Shown piece after piece: positions 29,692 to 41,763 of a stretch of DNA of 64,000 nt. Source of the DNA: Monosiga brevicollis MX1. Taxonomy: Eukaryota > Opisthokonta > Choanoflagellata > Craspedida > Salpingoecidae. The first letter of the stretch is position 1; each line of letters begins with the position of its first letter. A program made the position numbers and the translations under genes. The stretch covers positions 13,452-77,451 of the forward strand of contig NW_001865052.1 in the NCBI RefSeq assembly GCF_000002865.3. The letters are read 5' to 3'. The notes below the pieces were generated by a model, which saw only the letters and a program-made list of their open reading frames with translations, was not told where the DNA came from and made no database searches.

Positions 29692-32600
29692 TCATGGCAA
29701 CGCTTGCTTGATGAGCTGAATGACCTGGCTGTGATCCATGTCTTCACACGCCTGGCCATTGACACTCAGAATAGCATCGCCCATTCGCAAGCCGGCCCGA
29801 GCCGCCGGGCTGTCCGGCTCCACGTCCTGAATAAACACGGGCCTTTTGCCCAAAAGCGTCATGCCAAATCCAAAGGGTCCCAAGACTAAGCGCACGTTCC
29901 GCATGGTATACATGTCCCAAGCATCAGTCTCCGCCTCATCTGTAAACTCAATCTCCCAATCAGGCACGGGGGTAGGCGCATCGTCGACGACCGAGCTAGA
30001 CGCTCGGCCCGCCGGCTCGCCCTCCAGCAGCAAGGGTGGCGGTGATCCCAGGGGACCTATGGTGCTGGCTTGACTTGAAGCTGGACCTACGAGACTGCTA
30101 TGGCTGGTGCTGCGAATGACCAGATCCAGGGTGGCAGGGCGTGCGGCGAGACTGGCACCCTCACGCACGGCAGCCATCTGACGCTGTGCTATGAGGTCAT
30201 CCTCGCGTTGGCGCCGCACCTGTAACAGGCGTGGCAGCACCATCTCGGCCCGGCTGCGCAGCTGAAAATCGATACGCAGTACAAAGCGCTCATCGTCCTG
30301 GACCCGATCACGCGGTGCATCTAGCCCAAAGCGGGCTTTGCTAGAAAGCGTTGGTCCAGACGAATTTGATGTGGCAGGTGACTCATACTCTACCGCCAGC
30401 AGAGAACGCTGCTTGCTGCCTTCCAAAGCTGGTTGGCCAGCAAACACCGCCACAGGTAATAAGGGAAACGGCAAAAGGTGTGTTGTAGTCGTTCAATGGT
30501 CCTGCCCATCCTCTCACAGTCTCTGTCGACACAAGTCAAAGCGTACCGGAGGCACGAAGGGAAGCTTCGCGCACGACCTCGTGCGGGATGAGCACGTGCT
30601 CGACGCCTGGACCGGCTGCGGGTAGCTGCGTTTCCCGGTCCAAGACCAGCAGTGCATGTGTCGTGATTAGCAGTCGAATGGGCCAGCTCCGTCCGGCGTC
30701 TCTGGGCGAGTGGAAGCAAAGGGATGAGCGCAAAAGCGTGAGTGATGGCAAATGCGCACAAAAACGGCAGGTGTCGAGCTTGAACAACGCCCAGTAGAAA
30801 AGGAACAAAAGAGTTGGTGCGACCAACCCAATCAAGGTGCCGAGCTCATCGAGAACCAAGCGCGTGTCGCTGGCCAGGAGCTCGCGAACAAGGACGTCTT
30901 CAACGCCAGCGGATAAGAGCGCTGTCTTCAGCTCTTCCCAGCGTTCGCTCAGCTCCGTCTCGCTGGCTTGAGCATTGACCTCCTTGGCAAAAGTATCCAA
31001 GAGGCTGATTGAAAGGCTCAACTGGCTGCGCTCTTGGTGGGCGTCCTCCGGAGTGTACCGAAGAATTTGAGTCAGCAGCGGGCCGTACTTGAGCAATCGT
31101 TGCATGCCCTTGAGAAGAAAGCTGGTAAGGTCAAACCCCCGTGCCTCCTCCACATGTTGCTCAGCCGCGCGCATGGCTGCCGCAAAGCCCTTGTGTTGGC
31201 GTCGAAGCTTTTCCACGAGCTTACACGCTGGACCCTGATTTGTACAGAATTGAACATAGGCTTGAAAACGTCGGTGCTTGAGCTATACAGGAGCGCAAAT
31301 GTGCAAGCAATAAAGTGAGCCATGCTAGCTCTCCCAGCCATGAAGATTCTGGGGCCACGCACCATGTCGAGAAAGACCTCGCCCACGTTTTTGACCAATC
31401 CCTTTTTGCGCCGTGCAATGAGACGCTCGTGCAGGTCGGCTGTCGTTTGAGCCCACAGACGCACGCAATGAGTCGAGGATGGCGTGCACATCGGCATTGA
31501 AAAGCGTTTGTACCTCCAACAATAAACAAGTGCGTACACGATGCAATGCGCCAACATACCATTGACAGCAAGGAGTTCGTCGAGGTTGCTGAAGATCTTG
31601 GTGATCATCTGTTCCGACAATACCTTTTGATCCACCAGGGGTTGACGAAATAGCTAGAGCATAATACTGGAATGAGGGACCAACGGAGCCAGGGCGGCAA
31701 GCAGTGTAGGATCTCACGTTACGAATAATGACCAAATCTCGCAAGTAGTCTTGTTCGGTCTGTATGAGTTCTGTGCCCATGTGAGAAAAGGTGAGCGGGC
31801 GCTGAGACGCCAGAAGCTCGGACTGCTGGAATACACAGAAACAGGATGCACATTCGGCGCTCTTGTCGTACCATAAATCACTTTCTGGCGAGAAATTTCA
31901 AGATCAGAGAGACGTGCCAAGACCTTGGCGTCGACCGTGGTCTCCCATGTTCGTACGTTGGGTGCCGAGGTAATGGTGCCCGTGTCTAGCTACGTTCATG
32001 CCGGGCATGAGGTGAGGCCCACTGCTGCTGGGTGCTTGAGTTGAGGTAAATCCCCCCTCATCAGCACCACGGTTTTGCTAAAGCATGGCAGCAACATACG
32101 CGCTCGCGCTCAAGACTGGCACTAATTCCGTCGATGGTTGCCAGAGCTGGGGCCACGGTCACACGGCTGACGGTGCTGGCCGTGCTGTAGCGACTCTGCG
32201 AGCTCTGGACGCTACCCAAACTGCTCATGGAGGTGCTTCGCTACAGATGGCAAATCGTGTGGCAGCATCGTGTGGCAGCATTCTGAATGAGATAGGGCTG
32301 CAATCAACCTCGATAATGCACCAGGCGCCACCCCACACCACGGCCGTGTCCGACAAACCTGAGTGCCAAGCGTGGACGAGGACGAGCGCTTCCGCCATCG
32401 AAACATGTTGACGAACAACTCCAACAAGCGAGGTCGCACAAGTCACAGGTCCCCCAAGCCTTGACGGCCCAGCTTTCTGATCACCAAAGCGCTTTTATCA
32501 AACACCAGCTTCTCCTCCTGCCCACCATCACGCCGCCGATATCAGCTGCCAAACGGGCGGGCGACCTGATCTCTCTGCAAAAAAAAAAAAAAAAAAANNN

Positions 32601-33250
32601 NNNNNNNNNNNNNNNNNNNNNNNNNNNNNNNNNNNNNNNNNNNNNNNAAAAAGAGACAGACACTGAGAGAGAGAGAGAGAAAATGAATTGGTTTGGTCGG
32701 TTTGAGAAAGAGAGAAGTAAAGAGCAAAGACAAAGGAAAAGCACAACTACCACATGTAACAACAACAGGGAAACAAAAGGAACAAACACCACTGAAAAAC
32801 AACAACCAACGACAACACTGAAAGAGAGAGAGAAGAAAGAGACAGAGACAAAGAGAGGAAAGAGTGTGAGAGGTTTGAAAGAAAGACGAGAACAGAAAGC
32901 GGCAAAGGACAGAGCAAAGGGCAGCGGATAGAGAGATCCAGAGACCCAGAGACCGGAGACCAGAGACCAGAGACCAGAGATCCAGAGACCAGAGATCCAG
33001 AGACCAGAGACCAGAGACCAGAGACCAGAGGTCGAGTGAGAGGAGAAGAGAGAACAAGAGAGGTCATCAGCAAAACTCAACACCATCACAAAGGAGAGAA
33101 AAAAGAAAGCCACAACGCCCATCAACACGTTACTCAAGATACCTTTGATGGCAAAGGGCAGCCGGGCAAGGGTCCAATGCCTTTCATTGCTGCGTGTTAG
33201 TGGCCGACCCTGTTCAACGTAGTAGCTTGGTCCAGCACTGTCGACGCCGC
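29692..33250 (-). CDS. RhoGEF with DH, PH and C-terminal PDZ domains
   Basis: A guanine-nucleotide exchange factor for Rho-family GTPases. Exons supporting the DH domain encode FSHMGTELIQTEQDYLRDL (CR1), SEQMITKIFSNLDELLAVN, ADLHERLIARRKKGLVKNVG, RRFQAYVQFCTNQGPACKLV and LKGMQRLLKYGPLLTQIL (CR3). A PH domain follows (RLLITTHALLVLDRETQL through the region near 30250). The last exon (29692-30450) ends with a PDZ domain: RLVLGPFGFGMTLLGK carboxylate loop, then SPAARAGLRMGDAILSVNG. The protein ends a few residues after it. Upstream, a Ser-rich exon at about 32094-32250 ends LERER and a probable exon at 33143-33250 reads SYYVEQGRPLTRSNERHW. Exons between are obscured by an assembly gap, so the N-terminus is incomplete. 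In animal PDZ-RhoGEFs the PDZ domain is N-terminal, so this order is different. Confidence 0.88.
32598..32647. other. assembly gap (50 N)
   Basis: A run of 50 N bases inside the RhoGEF region, flanked by A-rich sequence. The true gap length is unknown and it interrupts what is probably an intron. Confidence 1.
32934..33034. repeat. GACCAGA minisatellite
   Basis: Seven- to eight-base units of the form gaccaga/gatccaga are repeated about 13 times on the plus strand. It lies within the probable RhoGEF intron, next to purine-rich sequence and the assembly gap. Confidence 0.9.
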
Positions 33251-33506
33251 GAATCCAGCCGCACCCGCGTGATTTTGCTCATCCAATCTGCGGACATGAA
33301 TGCGGGAAACAAACAAAACTCAACATGTCACGCAGTTTGGAGCTGGTGCGGCATCGGAAAGAGGAGCGGCGTCCTCTGGTGTGTCCGTGCCATGCATTGC
33401 TTCCATTGATCCGGTGCACGCCCGCATCATTCCAAGCGAGAGCCATTTTGTTTCTGGACCATCTCTCGTCAGTGCTGTCTTGTTGTTGTAGCCCACACAT
33501 CAGAGA

Positions 33507-35150
33507 ATGCAGTCGGGAAAACATCGCTTTCGCCGCGCGGTGCGGCGATTGATGGTGGACCTCAAGTTTGAGCGCCAACTAGCTGCCCGGCCGTATGCCT
33601 ACCAGGGAACTCGCCAGCACAGCGGCCCGGGGGCGGTATCATCTGGCAACGGCGGACGCGGAAGCCCGGGACTGGTCTTTGATGTGAATGGTATATCCTT
33701 ACCGCCAACCCCTCGATTGCCAGCCCCATCATGATTGCTCATGATAATGAACTCACAGTTGGTGGTGGCGCGCGTTGACTTGCTGTTGTACAGCGTTCAG
33801 TCCGGCTTTGCAAACTTGCCGCTTGGATCGGCGGCTGAAGTTTGCGCTGCGCAAGGCACCAGCTGCCCGAACGGACGAGGATGTTAAGCAAATTCTCCTG
33901 CTGGTCTTGCAGCTCAACTTGTTTCAAACCTATAGTCAGGTCCCACCCCAAGCTTTGGCTGCAATTCTACGCTATGATAGCTTCAGTGCACATCGCGTGG
34001 TCATCCGTCATGGTAGGCGCTCGACCCCGCCTGGTGTTCTTGGTGTTTGCGATATTTGGTGTACCCGGGGTCGACGGGATGTCAACCCATACTCATGCAA
34101 GCCAACCCCCCGCACAATAGGTCAGCCCGGTGTGGCGTGCTACTCCGTGCTCTCGGGCCGGCTGCAGATTCTGGGACCCCAGCGAGACCGGCCTTGGGAC
34201 ATGGTGCCCATCAACATCATTGGACCCGGTAGGTGGTGGTGCACAAAAGGTTGAGTTTTCCAACCCCATTCCCACGTCACCCCCCGTTCCCACGTCACCG
34301 CCGTTCCTTTGGTTCTATTCGCTCAATGGTGTCCCAGGAGAAATGTTTGGCGAAATGGCGCTGTTGGACAAGTACAACGTTCGCACGGCGACCGTGGTCA
34401 GTCAAACACACGTCGAATTGGTGTGGTTAGCCCGCACTGATTTGGATGCCACGCTGCAGCGCGTGCGATCAGCCCAGCGCACAAGCATGTCTGCCGCTTT
34501 GCGATCGCACCATGTGTTTGCCTCGGCCACGACCGACGAACTGGCTGGGGTGTTGGAGTGGACACAGCGTCTGCAGCTGCGTCCAGGGCAGGTGCTGGAG
34601 GCCCTGCCCGGCCACCAGAGCCAAGGCCAGCGTCAGCGTCAGCCACTCTACTTGTTGGTAAAAGGCACGGCCGTGCTGGTCCGGCGCATTCCTGTGAATC
34701 TTCATCGCGACCGTATCCGCCTCGTCTATCGGCCAGGTTGGTCGGTCCACAGGGCAGCCTTGGCAACCTATTTCCAGGTCATTCGAACATGACACTCACC
34801 TTGCCGCGACCCTTGGTGTAGGTAGCGATACGCACGTTCTCTTGACAACGGGGCGCTTGGAGGCAGGGCAACTGATACCGCGGCTTCCTCGAGACCGTGT
34901 GGTGGTCAGCGAGACGACGACCGTGTGGCTGCAGATCGAACGCGAGGGCCTCAGCACGGCTGCACAGGCTCGCGCCGTGTTCCACCTGTGGCGGGACATG
35001 CGCTTTCTCAGCACGTCCACCGCTGCCGTCTTTGCCGCCTTTGACCTGCAGCAGCGCTGGGAACTGGCTCGGCTCCGCTACTGCCACAGCCTCCGCCAAG
35101 CAAGGCCCCACGCCCCTGCCCACCACCACCGCGCAGCCCTTGCCGCCTAA
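33507..35150 (+). CDS. cyclic-nucleotide-binding domain protein
   Basis: Five exons (33507-33690, 33794-34012, 34121-34228, 34338-34736, 34822-35150) join in frame to 412 residues. The first cNMP-binding domain spans roughly residues 105-215. Its phosphate-binding cassette reads FGEMALLDKYNVRTATV, with the key Glu and Arg of cAMP/cGMP sites. The preceding beta strands include YSVLSGRLQIL. A second, weaker domain follows (YLLVKGTAVLVRRI, then HVLLTTGRLEAGQLI) without a recognisable FGE...R cassette, so it probably does not bind nucleotide. The N-terminal 60 residues are basic and Gly/Ser-rich. No kinase, channel or GEF domain is attached, so it may be a regulatory-subunit-like or orphan cNMP receptor. 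It is divergent from the RhoGEF gene. Confidence 0.88.
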
Positions 35151-35632
35151 GCTCGGCGCATTGCGCAAGCGTGAGCAAACGCTTGTCAGACGATTCATTC
35201 CATTACCAAGTGTTAGCCCTTGACATCACCACAACAAAAGGCGAGACGAGTGAATATTTCTTCACTAGTTTTGTAATAAACTGCACAAGCCCTCATACTC
35301 TTCTACGCTGTAACATTAGTGTTTTGAAAATGAATCTACATTATCCCTTATTATCACGACCGTAACCACCATCAAACCCGCGGCCCCTAAAGCAATGTGG
35401 AGAGAGAGAGCCAGCGGACGAACAAGTGCGCGCCAGAGAGGGGGAGGGAGTGGAGCACGGAGAACGGGCAGCACAGGACAGGCAATGCAAGGCAGGGCAG
35501 CGCAGGGCAGGGCAGCGCGGCGCAGTGCCAGAAAAGGGCCGGAAATAGCAAGATTCGCCGAGAGGTCTTCCGTCCAAATGTCCTCTGACTGATTTGTTCT
35601 GACCTTCTTTCTCTCTTGAACCAATTCACACA

Positions 35633-35671
<39 letters not shown>

Positions 35672-35676
35672 GCTCT

Positions 35677-35760
<84 letters not shown>

Positions 35761-36190
35761 CTTGTTGTTTTTGTGTCTCGTCCAGCAGCTGTGCTGCTGC
35801 TGCGCTGCCGCGCCAGCTTGTGAGGTACGTGTCTATTGGTGAGCGAAAAGGCTGCTGGCCGGCCGGCTGATGGCAATGCCAAGCTGAGGAGAGCTTGATG
35901 ACAGGATCCCCTGAGACGTGGCCGTTCTTTGCTAGCCCGTGTGTTCTGCTTCTTCATTGCCCTGCCGGCCGGCGCTCATTGGCAGTGCAGACTTGATCGC
36001 CCTTGATCACTTTTCCGCGCTGTCTGACCCTCTTCGCCATCGAATCCTTGCTTCCAGCTCTGCCTATTTGGAAGCCTCCTCGTACCGCATTAGTCTGCCT
36101 GGACGCTACTCTGCTGCTTGGGCCGGCTCCGTGTCAGGGTTTATCCCAAGCCGCAGTCGACGATCCCCGGAGTCAGTGGCGCCGTCCACC
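35151..36190. other. intergenic region before the EH-LIM gene
   Basis: Contains GA/GC-rich sequence at 35395-35540, a long (CT)n tract, and GC-rich sequence leading to the EH-LIM start. No gene is recognised. Confidence 0.5.
35634..35755 (+). repeat. (CT)n microsatellite upstream of the EH-LIM gene
   Basis: About 120 bp of CT repeat with one short interruption (35665-35681), on the coding strand, ending about 435 bp before the ATG at 36191. Confidence 0.95.
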
Positions 36191-39100
36191 ATGGCTTCGC
36201 AAGCCGAGGTCGAAGGCTATGTCTCGGCCTTTAATGAGCTTGAACCCCAATCAGGCCGCGTCAGCATTGCCACGGCTGCCGCCGCCTTTGCCACGACCGA
36301 GCTACCTCGCGATCAGCTCGAAGCCATCTTGTCAGTCCACGGCACCCATCGCCCAGCTGATGCTTCACGCCTCTAAAACGCCTTTTCCCAATGGCTCACG
36401 GCGCGTGAAACTGCTCAATAGAAACATTTGTGACAATGCCAGCTGTGGTGCACTCACCAAGAATGAATTTATCGTCGCGATGCATCTCGTCACCCAGAAG
36501 GTTTGTGCTCCTCACCGCTCCATGCCCACACCACCGGCTTCTATTTCTCCTCTCACCCTCTCCCTTTGCGACAGATGAAGGGAGGAGAAGTACCCGACAC
36601 ACCGCCCGCTTCGCTGGCTCAGATTGAGTTAGCCCCGGTTGAACCCATGGTGAGTCCTAGCGTGGCTCCGCGACAGAGCGACCCCCCAACCCAACCGCTC
36701 ACACCCGCGCCACCTTTGCTTTGGCCGATGCCTCCCAGACCAAAAGCAAATACCACATGCTCTTTGATCGAATCAACCCAGGACAGACGCGCATGCCCGA
36801 GGGCACCGCCAAGGCTTTGCTGGCCAAGGCCGAGCTTGATTCTCGGCTCGCTCAACACGTTTGGCGCCTCGCCGACCAAGATCAAGACAACTGCCTGAGC
36901 CGCAACGAATTCGTAATTGCAATGCATGTATCCACTTTGGCCAAACTCGGTCACACGCTACCCCGCACCCTCTCCCCGGCCTTTTTGAGCTCCGTTGACA
37001 TGGGCTTCGGTGCTTCAGGTCAGATCCGTATGAACTTGCCAAATCCCCATGCCAATTCGTTGCCCCAACCCCTTCCTTGCTCAATGCGACCAATTGATTC
37101 TCACGACGTGCCTTGCCCCGTTTCGGCCGCTGGGCTAGCAGCACCAGAAGACTCGGATGACGAGTCTGATTTGGGCTCTGCCCCGCCCTCGCCGCCTCCA
37201 GATCCCGATACGCTTCCGTCATCAGACGAGGAGGAAGAAGATGGTCCAGCCAACGCATTAACCTCGGTAGTGCCCCCGCCTTCCGCCCAGTTGGATCTAC
37301 AAGCGCAACTGCAAGACCTTCAGCAGCTCCGGTCTCCTATGAAAGTTGCACCAACTGCAGCACCCCCCTCGGTCTCCGAAACTGCCAATCAAACAGCGCC
37401 CGTGACGCCACAGGCCCAGATGTCCCCAGCTTCCCCCGAACCTGCTCTGCCCCGCGAAGTGCCGCAGCCTGGACCCGAGCCTGAGCCTAGCCAAACAGCT
37501 CAAGTGGTGTCTGAGACGCCTGCTCCATCGGCCCCTGCGACCCAGGCCATGTCCACCACGCCCACAGTTGTAGAGGCCGATGAGGCTGACAACGTCGATG
37601 AGGCTGACAACGCCAACGAGGCTGGCACCGTCAACGGCGCGCCTGTCATGCCGGCCTCGGCACCCCCTACCATTGCTACTCAGGGTCTTGCTTCCTCTCT
37701 ACCGCTGCCGCGGAAGTATCGAGATCAGCGTACCGAGCAGACTGAAGACCCCACACGCCGCCGAAGTAGCAATTTGAGCTTTCGCGATGAACACGGCGGC
37801 CCGTTGGTGGAGGAGCACGCAACCTACAGCAGCGAAGAGTATGACCGTGGTGATCACGATCTAGATGTGGAACGAAATCACATTGATGCCTCCATCGAGG
37901 TTCGTGCCAAGGCCTTTTTCCTTGACTTGCGTTGATTGACCGCCATCTTTCACGCTGCTTTGCTTGCCTGCATGCGTAGGCCACTCAGAGCTCACTTCAA
38001 TCCGAGAGTGAACAATTCGACTCGGAGCTGGCCAGCCTACGCGAGCAGGTGAGCCTCAATGATATACCTTGCACGAACAAGAACAAGAATTCGTCCACTC
38101 ACCTGTCACAAATTCGTTTGTTTTGTTTTGTTTTTCTCTCTCCTTTTCTGGAATCAAGGAGCGCGAGCGTGAGCGTCTCAGGGAAGAACGAGAGGCCAGC
38201 TTGGCGCGTCTTTCAGCTGCCCAGGCAGAAGCTGCTGCTGCTGCTGCTGCTGCTCAGCAAAAGGCAAAGGAGGCCGAAGAGCGACTGGAACGACTGCGCT
38301 TAGCTGACGAAGAGGAGGCGGCCAAGAAGCAAGCAGCAAAGGATGCTCAACGTCAAGCAGAAGAAGAAGCGGCTGCGAAGCGTGAAGCCATGGAGGTGGA
38401 GGCCAGGGCGGCCGCCGACGCCGAAGCCAAGGCGAAGGCAGCTGCAGAAGCTGAAGAGAAGGCCAAGGCAGACGCCGAAGCCAAGGCGAAGGCAGCTGCA
38501 GAAGCTGAAGAAAAGGCCAAGGCAGATGCTGAAGCCAAGGCCAAGGCTGCTGCAGAAGTCGAGGCCAAGGCCAAAGCGGCTGCAGAGGCGGAGGAACAAG
38601 CTGCTGCAGAGGCCCAGGCCAAGGCCAAAGCGGCTGCAGAGGCGGAGGAGCAAGCAGCTGCCGAGGCCGAAGCCAAGGCTAAAGTAGCTGCCGAGGCCGA
38701 AGCCCAAGCGGCTGCAGAGGCCGAAGCCAAAGCCAGAGCCGCCGCAGAGGCCGAAGCCAAGGCTAAAGCAGCTGCCGAGGCCGAAGCCCAAGCGGCTTCA
38801 GAGGCCGAAGCCCAAGCCAAAGCCGTCGCAGAGGCCGAAGCCAAGGCCAAGGCGGCGGCAGAGGCTGAAGCTGAGGCCAAGGCTCAAGCAGCAGTCAGCG
38901 CGACAGCGGCTGAACGTCAGACTGAATTCAGGCCTGTTCTACCTTCATCTGCTTCCCCCGCTCTGCCAATGAACACGGCCCCGAGCTCCGACAACAATGC
39001 CGCAGAGTCAGACTTTGCCGAGATCCAGCGTTTGCGGCTGGAAGAGAAGCGGCGCGAACGCGAAGAGCGGCGCAAAGCTCGCAAGCAGCAGCGTGAGGAG

Positions 39101-41441
39101 GAGGAACGTCGCCATCGCGCCAGCGTGGAGGCTGTGCAATCCCTGACCTTCACCTTGGACCAAGCTGTGAAGCTCGTTGACTTGGAAACGCCCATCGAAG
39201 AGGCACTGGAGCCGCCATCACCTTCCAAAGGCACTGCGAGTTCAGCGCCGGCGTCTTCGTTGTCTGCCTCCTCTACTATCAAGTCTGACACCACCACACT
39301 TGGCGGCCAACCCAGCCTCCCCACGGTTCAACCGCCTGCATTGTCACTGAGTCAAGGGCCGAGCTTGCCTGCAAGCCAGCCTCCCAAGCTACCTGACGCC
39401 ACCCCTGCCCAGGAGGCTCCCGAAGCAGCAGCAACCACGAATGCAACGCCCGCCTCTGGTTACAACAATGACCTCGGCTATCGTCGCAACTCCAATGCCG
39501 CTCGTGCAGCCGCATTGGCCACAAATCGCTTCCAGCGTAGCTCGCGTGAAGATCGCGCAGCCTTCTTTGAAACTGGTTCAACTTCAGGTACCGTAGCCAG
39601 TAACGTTGATGCGACCATCAGTGAGCCGACCAATGCAAAGGCGCCTGAGCCAGAGGTTGCAGTCCCCACCGCAGACCCTGCTATCCCAGAGCAGGACGAA
39701 ACCTCAGAGGATGCAGCAAATGCGGGCACCTACTACATGGTTTCTCCCTCTGGATCCGCTTTTCTTTCAGAGCAACAGCGAGCCGAGGCTGAGCGGCAAC
39801 GCGTAGCCAAACAGGAGGCATTGGCTCGAGCTGCCACCAAGGTGGTGGCGGAACAGAAACGCGAACAAGAATCCGAATGGGTTCCTCCGTCGCAGCGTGT
39901 TGGCACGATCGGCAGCCCGGACATTGAGCGTCGTCGTCAAAGCATTACGGGACCCGGGCATTCGAGCGTACGCGCCGCTGCTGCCGCTGCCGCTGCCTCA
40001 AAACCATCTCGTGGGGCTGAACATCGCAGTAGCATTAGCCTTGTTGCCCCGGTTCAGCGTTCGCCCTCTCCTCCCCCCGTGGTGCAAGAGACGTCTGCCC
40101 CTGCACCAAGTGCACCCGCCCTGGCTACACAAAGCCAGACTGTGCACGAGGAAAGCCCACGTCAGCGTCTAGGAAGTGTGGCTGCTCGCATTGCCGCATT
40201 TGGAGGAGAAGCAGCCAAGGCACCCCCCTCATTTCGAACCAACTCGGTCAGCTCGCAAAAAAAGCCAGGGTTTGCAGTTACACCGGCCCCAATCGCCAAG
40301 ACATCCCCAGCCCCGGTACAGGCCCAAGAGTTTCAGCCTGCGCCTCTCTCGCGCCGGCGCAGTTCCTTTTCGATTCAGCCACTTGTGGGTGGCGGTGCTT
40401 CACAGCCTGTTTCGTCTTCCCAACCGGAGCCAGAGCCCGCAGCTGTGACGTCGAACGTCTCACGAAACCCCATCACTGACCGGCGCGCCATGTTTGAGCG
40501 TGGATCCACGAGTGCACCCAACAAGGCGCCTAGTGAACCGACGTCATCTTCGAACTCGGTGTCCGGTGCCCGTGGTTTTGCGGCGTTCAACACATCGCGC
40601 AACACGCCTAACACGGGCCTCCGGACCCATGCCTCGTTTGGAGGTGTGAAAGCGGCGGCCCCAGTGACCGAGCCAGGCGCCGCTCAAGCCACGGGGGCCA
40701 CCAGTGTTGCGAAAACCGTCAACCGCTTTGGGACTCCCATGTTCTCTGCTAGCTCTGCTGGAACTGGGATTGCTCGTTCCAACACTGTTTCGCACTCGAC
40801 AGCGCCCACTGCCAGCTTCAAAACGAGTGCCAACGTGGGTGCAGCAAGCTCAGCCTCACCGCCGGCTTCCCCGTCAAGCTCAACGGCCAGCACTGGCGGT
40901 GGTGGTGCCACCTTCCGCGCTCGTGCAACCACCCAGCCGGCCTCAAGCCTCAATAGCTCCACCGACTCAACCTCTGCGAAGCAGGTGAAGCCGGGCTGCT
41001 GCCAAGTGTGTGAGCGCCAAGTGTACATGATGGAGAAGGTACGCCTGTGTGCATGTGTTGCTTGTGGGCACCGAGCCTTGCGCTCAGGCCCTCGTACCCT
41101 GGTGATGTGCGTACCCAGACTTCTTGGCTCACCATATCCATTTGACTCGTCATTTGCAGATCCAAGCGGATGGTAAGACATATCACAAGACGTGCTTTCG
41201 ATGCCGCGAGTGTAACCGCACCCTGTCCACGGGCACGTATGCTGCCGTCCATGGTGCATTGTACTGCAAGCCCCACTTTAAACAGAAATTTCGCGAAAAG
41301 GGCAACTACGATGAGGTGAGCTTGCCCTGTTCTTGTACTGCTCGCAGAGTTTTCTTGTCCCCTACTTGCCCTGTGTGACATCAGAATGTTGCTTGGCAGG
41401 GATTTGGCCAAACTCAGCGCAAGTACGATTTTTCCAAGTGA
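36191..41441 (+). CDS. EH-EH-coiled-coil-LIM scaffold protein
   Basis: Eight exons (36191-36330, 36422-36500, 36575-36649, 36739-37899, 37980-38048, 38159-41038, 41160-41315, 41400-41441) join in frame to about 1,533 residues. Two EH domains (about 5-95 and 99-190) carry the signatures [16 protein letters not shown] and [17 protein letters not shown]; only the second has a full EF-hand-like calcium loop. EH domains bind NPF peptides in Eps15/intersectin-type endocytic proteins. A Pro/acidic region follows, then from about residue 509 a long charged helix. This includes about 230 residues of Ala/Glu/Lys repeats ([14 protein letters not shown] type), a basic [14 protein letters not shown] segment, and some 600 residues of Ser/Pro/Ala-rich disorder. 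At the C-terminus is one LIM domain ([34 protein letters not shown]). The combination of EH and LIM in one protein is unusual; a link between endocytic and actin machinery is inference. Confidence 0.9.
38221..38910 (+). repeat. coding Ala/Glu/Lys helix repeat
   Basis: Imperfect tandem units such as GCAGAGGCCGAAGCCAAGGC encode AEAEAKA-type helix. Units are near-identical at DNA level in places, indicating expansion by unequal exchange. The opposite strand is also open here only because of this composition. Confidence 0.9.
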
Positions 41442-41763
41442 GATCATCACCGCCGATGCGGAGATGCAACGCGCGCCTGCATCACCCATAAAATGTACCT
41501 CAGCCACTTGCAAGAGTTGTCGACTATACATTGGATGTACACAACCGTTTGTACATGATAATTCACATGTCATGACCAAAAGGGGTGGTCATTTAGACTC
41601 CCATCGAATTTATCAAAAGATGGGTGACTCTTTCGTTCATGGCCTCGTTTGGTTTCGATTGATATGATTTGACGTTGCGATGCTCTTGTTCTTTTTTTTA
41701 ATTGTGTGGATTTCATTTTGTTCGAAAAATGCCGCCTGAGCCACCAGTGTAGACCCACGGGGC

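Noticed and set aside
31443-31560. Apparent frameshift in the RhoGEF DH domain
   Set aside because: A normal GT-AG intron here joins LAVN to ADLHERL in frame; the open frame seen inside the intron is incidental.
32934-33034. Possible CRISPR-like array
   Set aside because: Units are 7-8 bp with no spacers; it is a minisatellite in a eukaryotic intron.
38353-38880. Ala/Ser-rich open frame on the minus strand
   Set aside because: A by-product of the Ala/Glu/Lys repeat on the plus strand.
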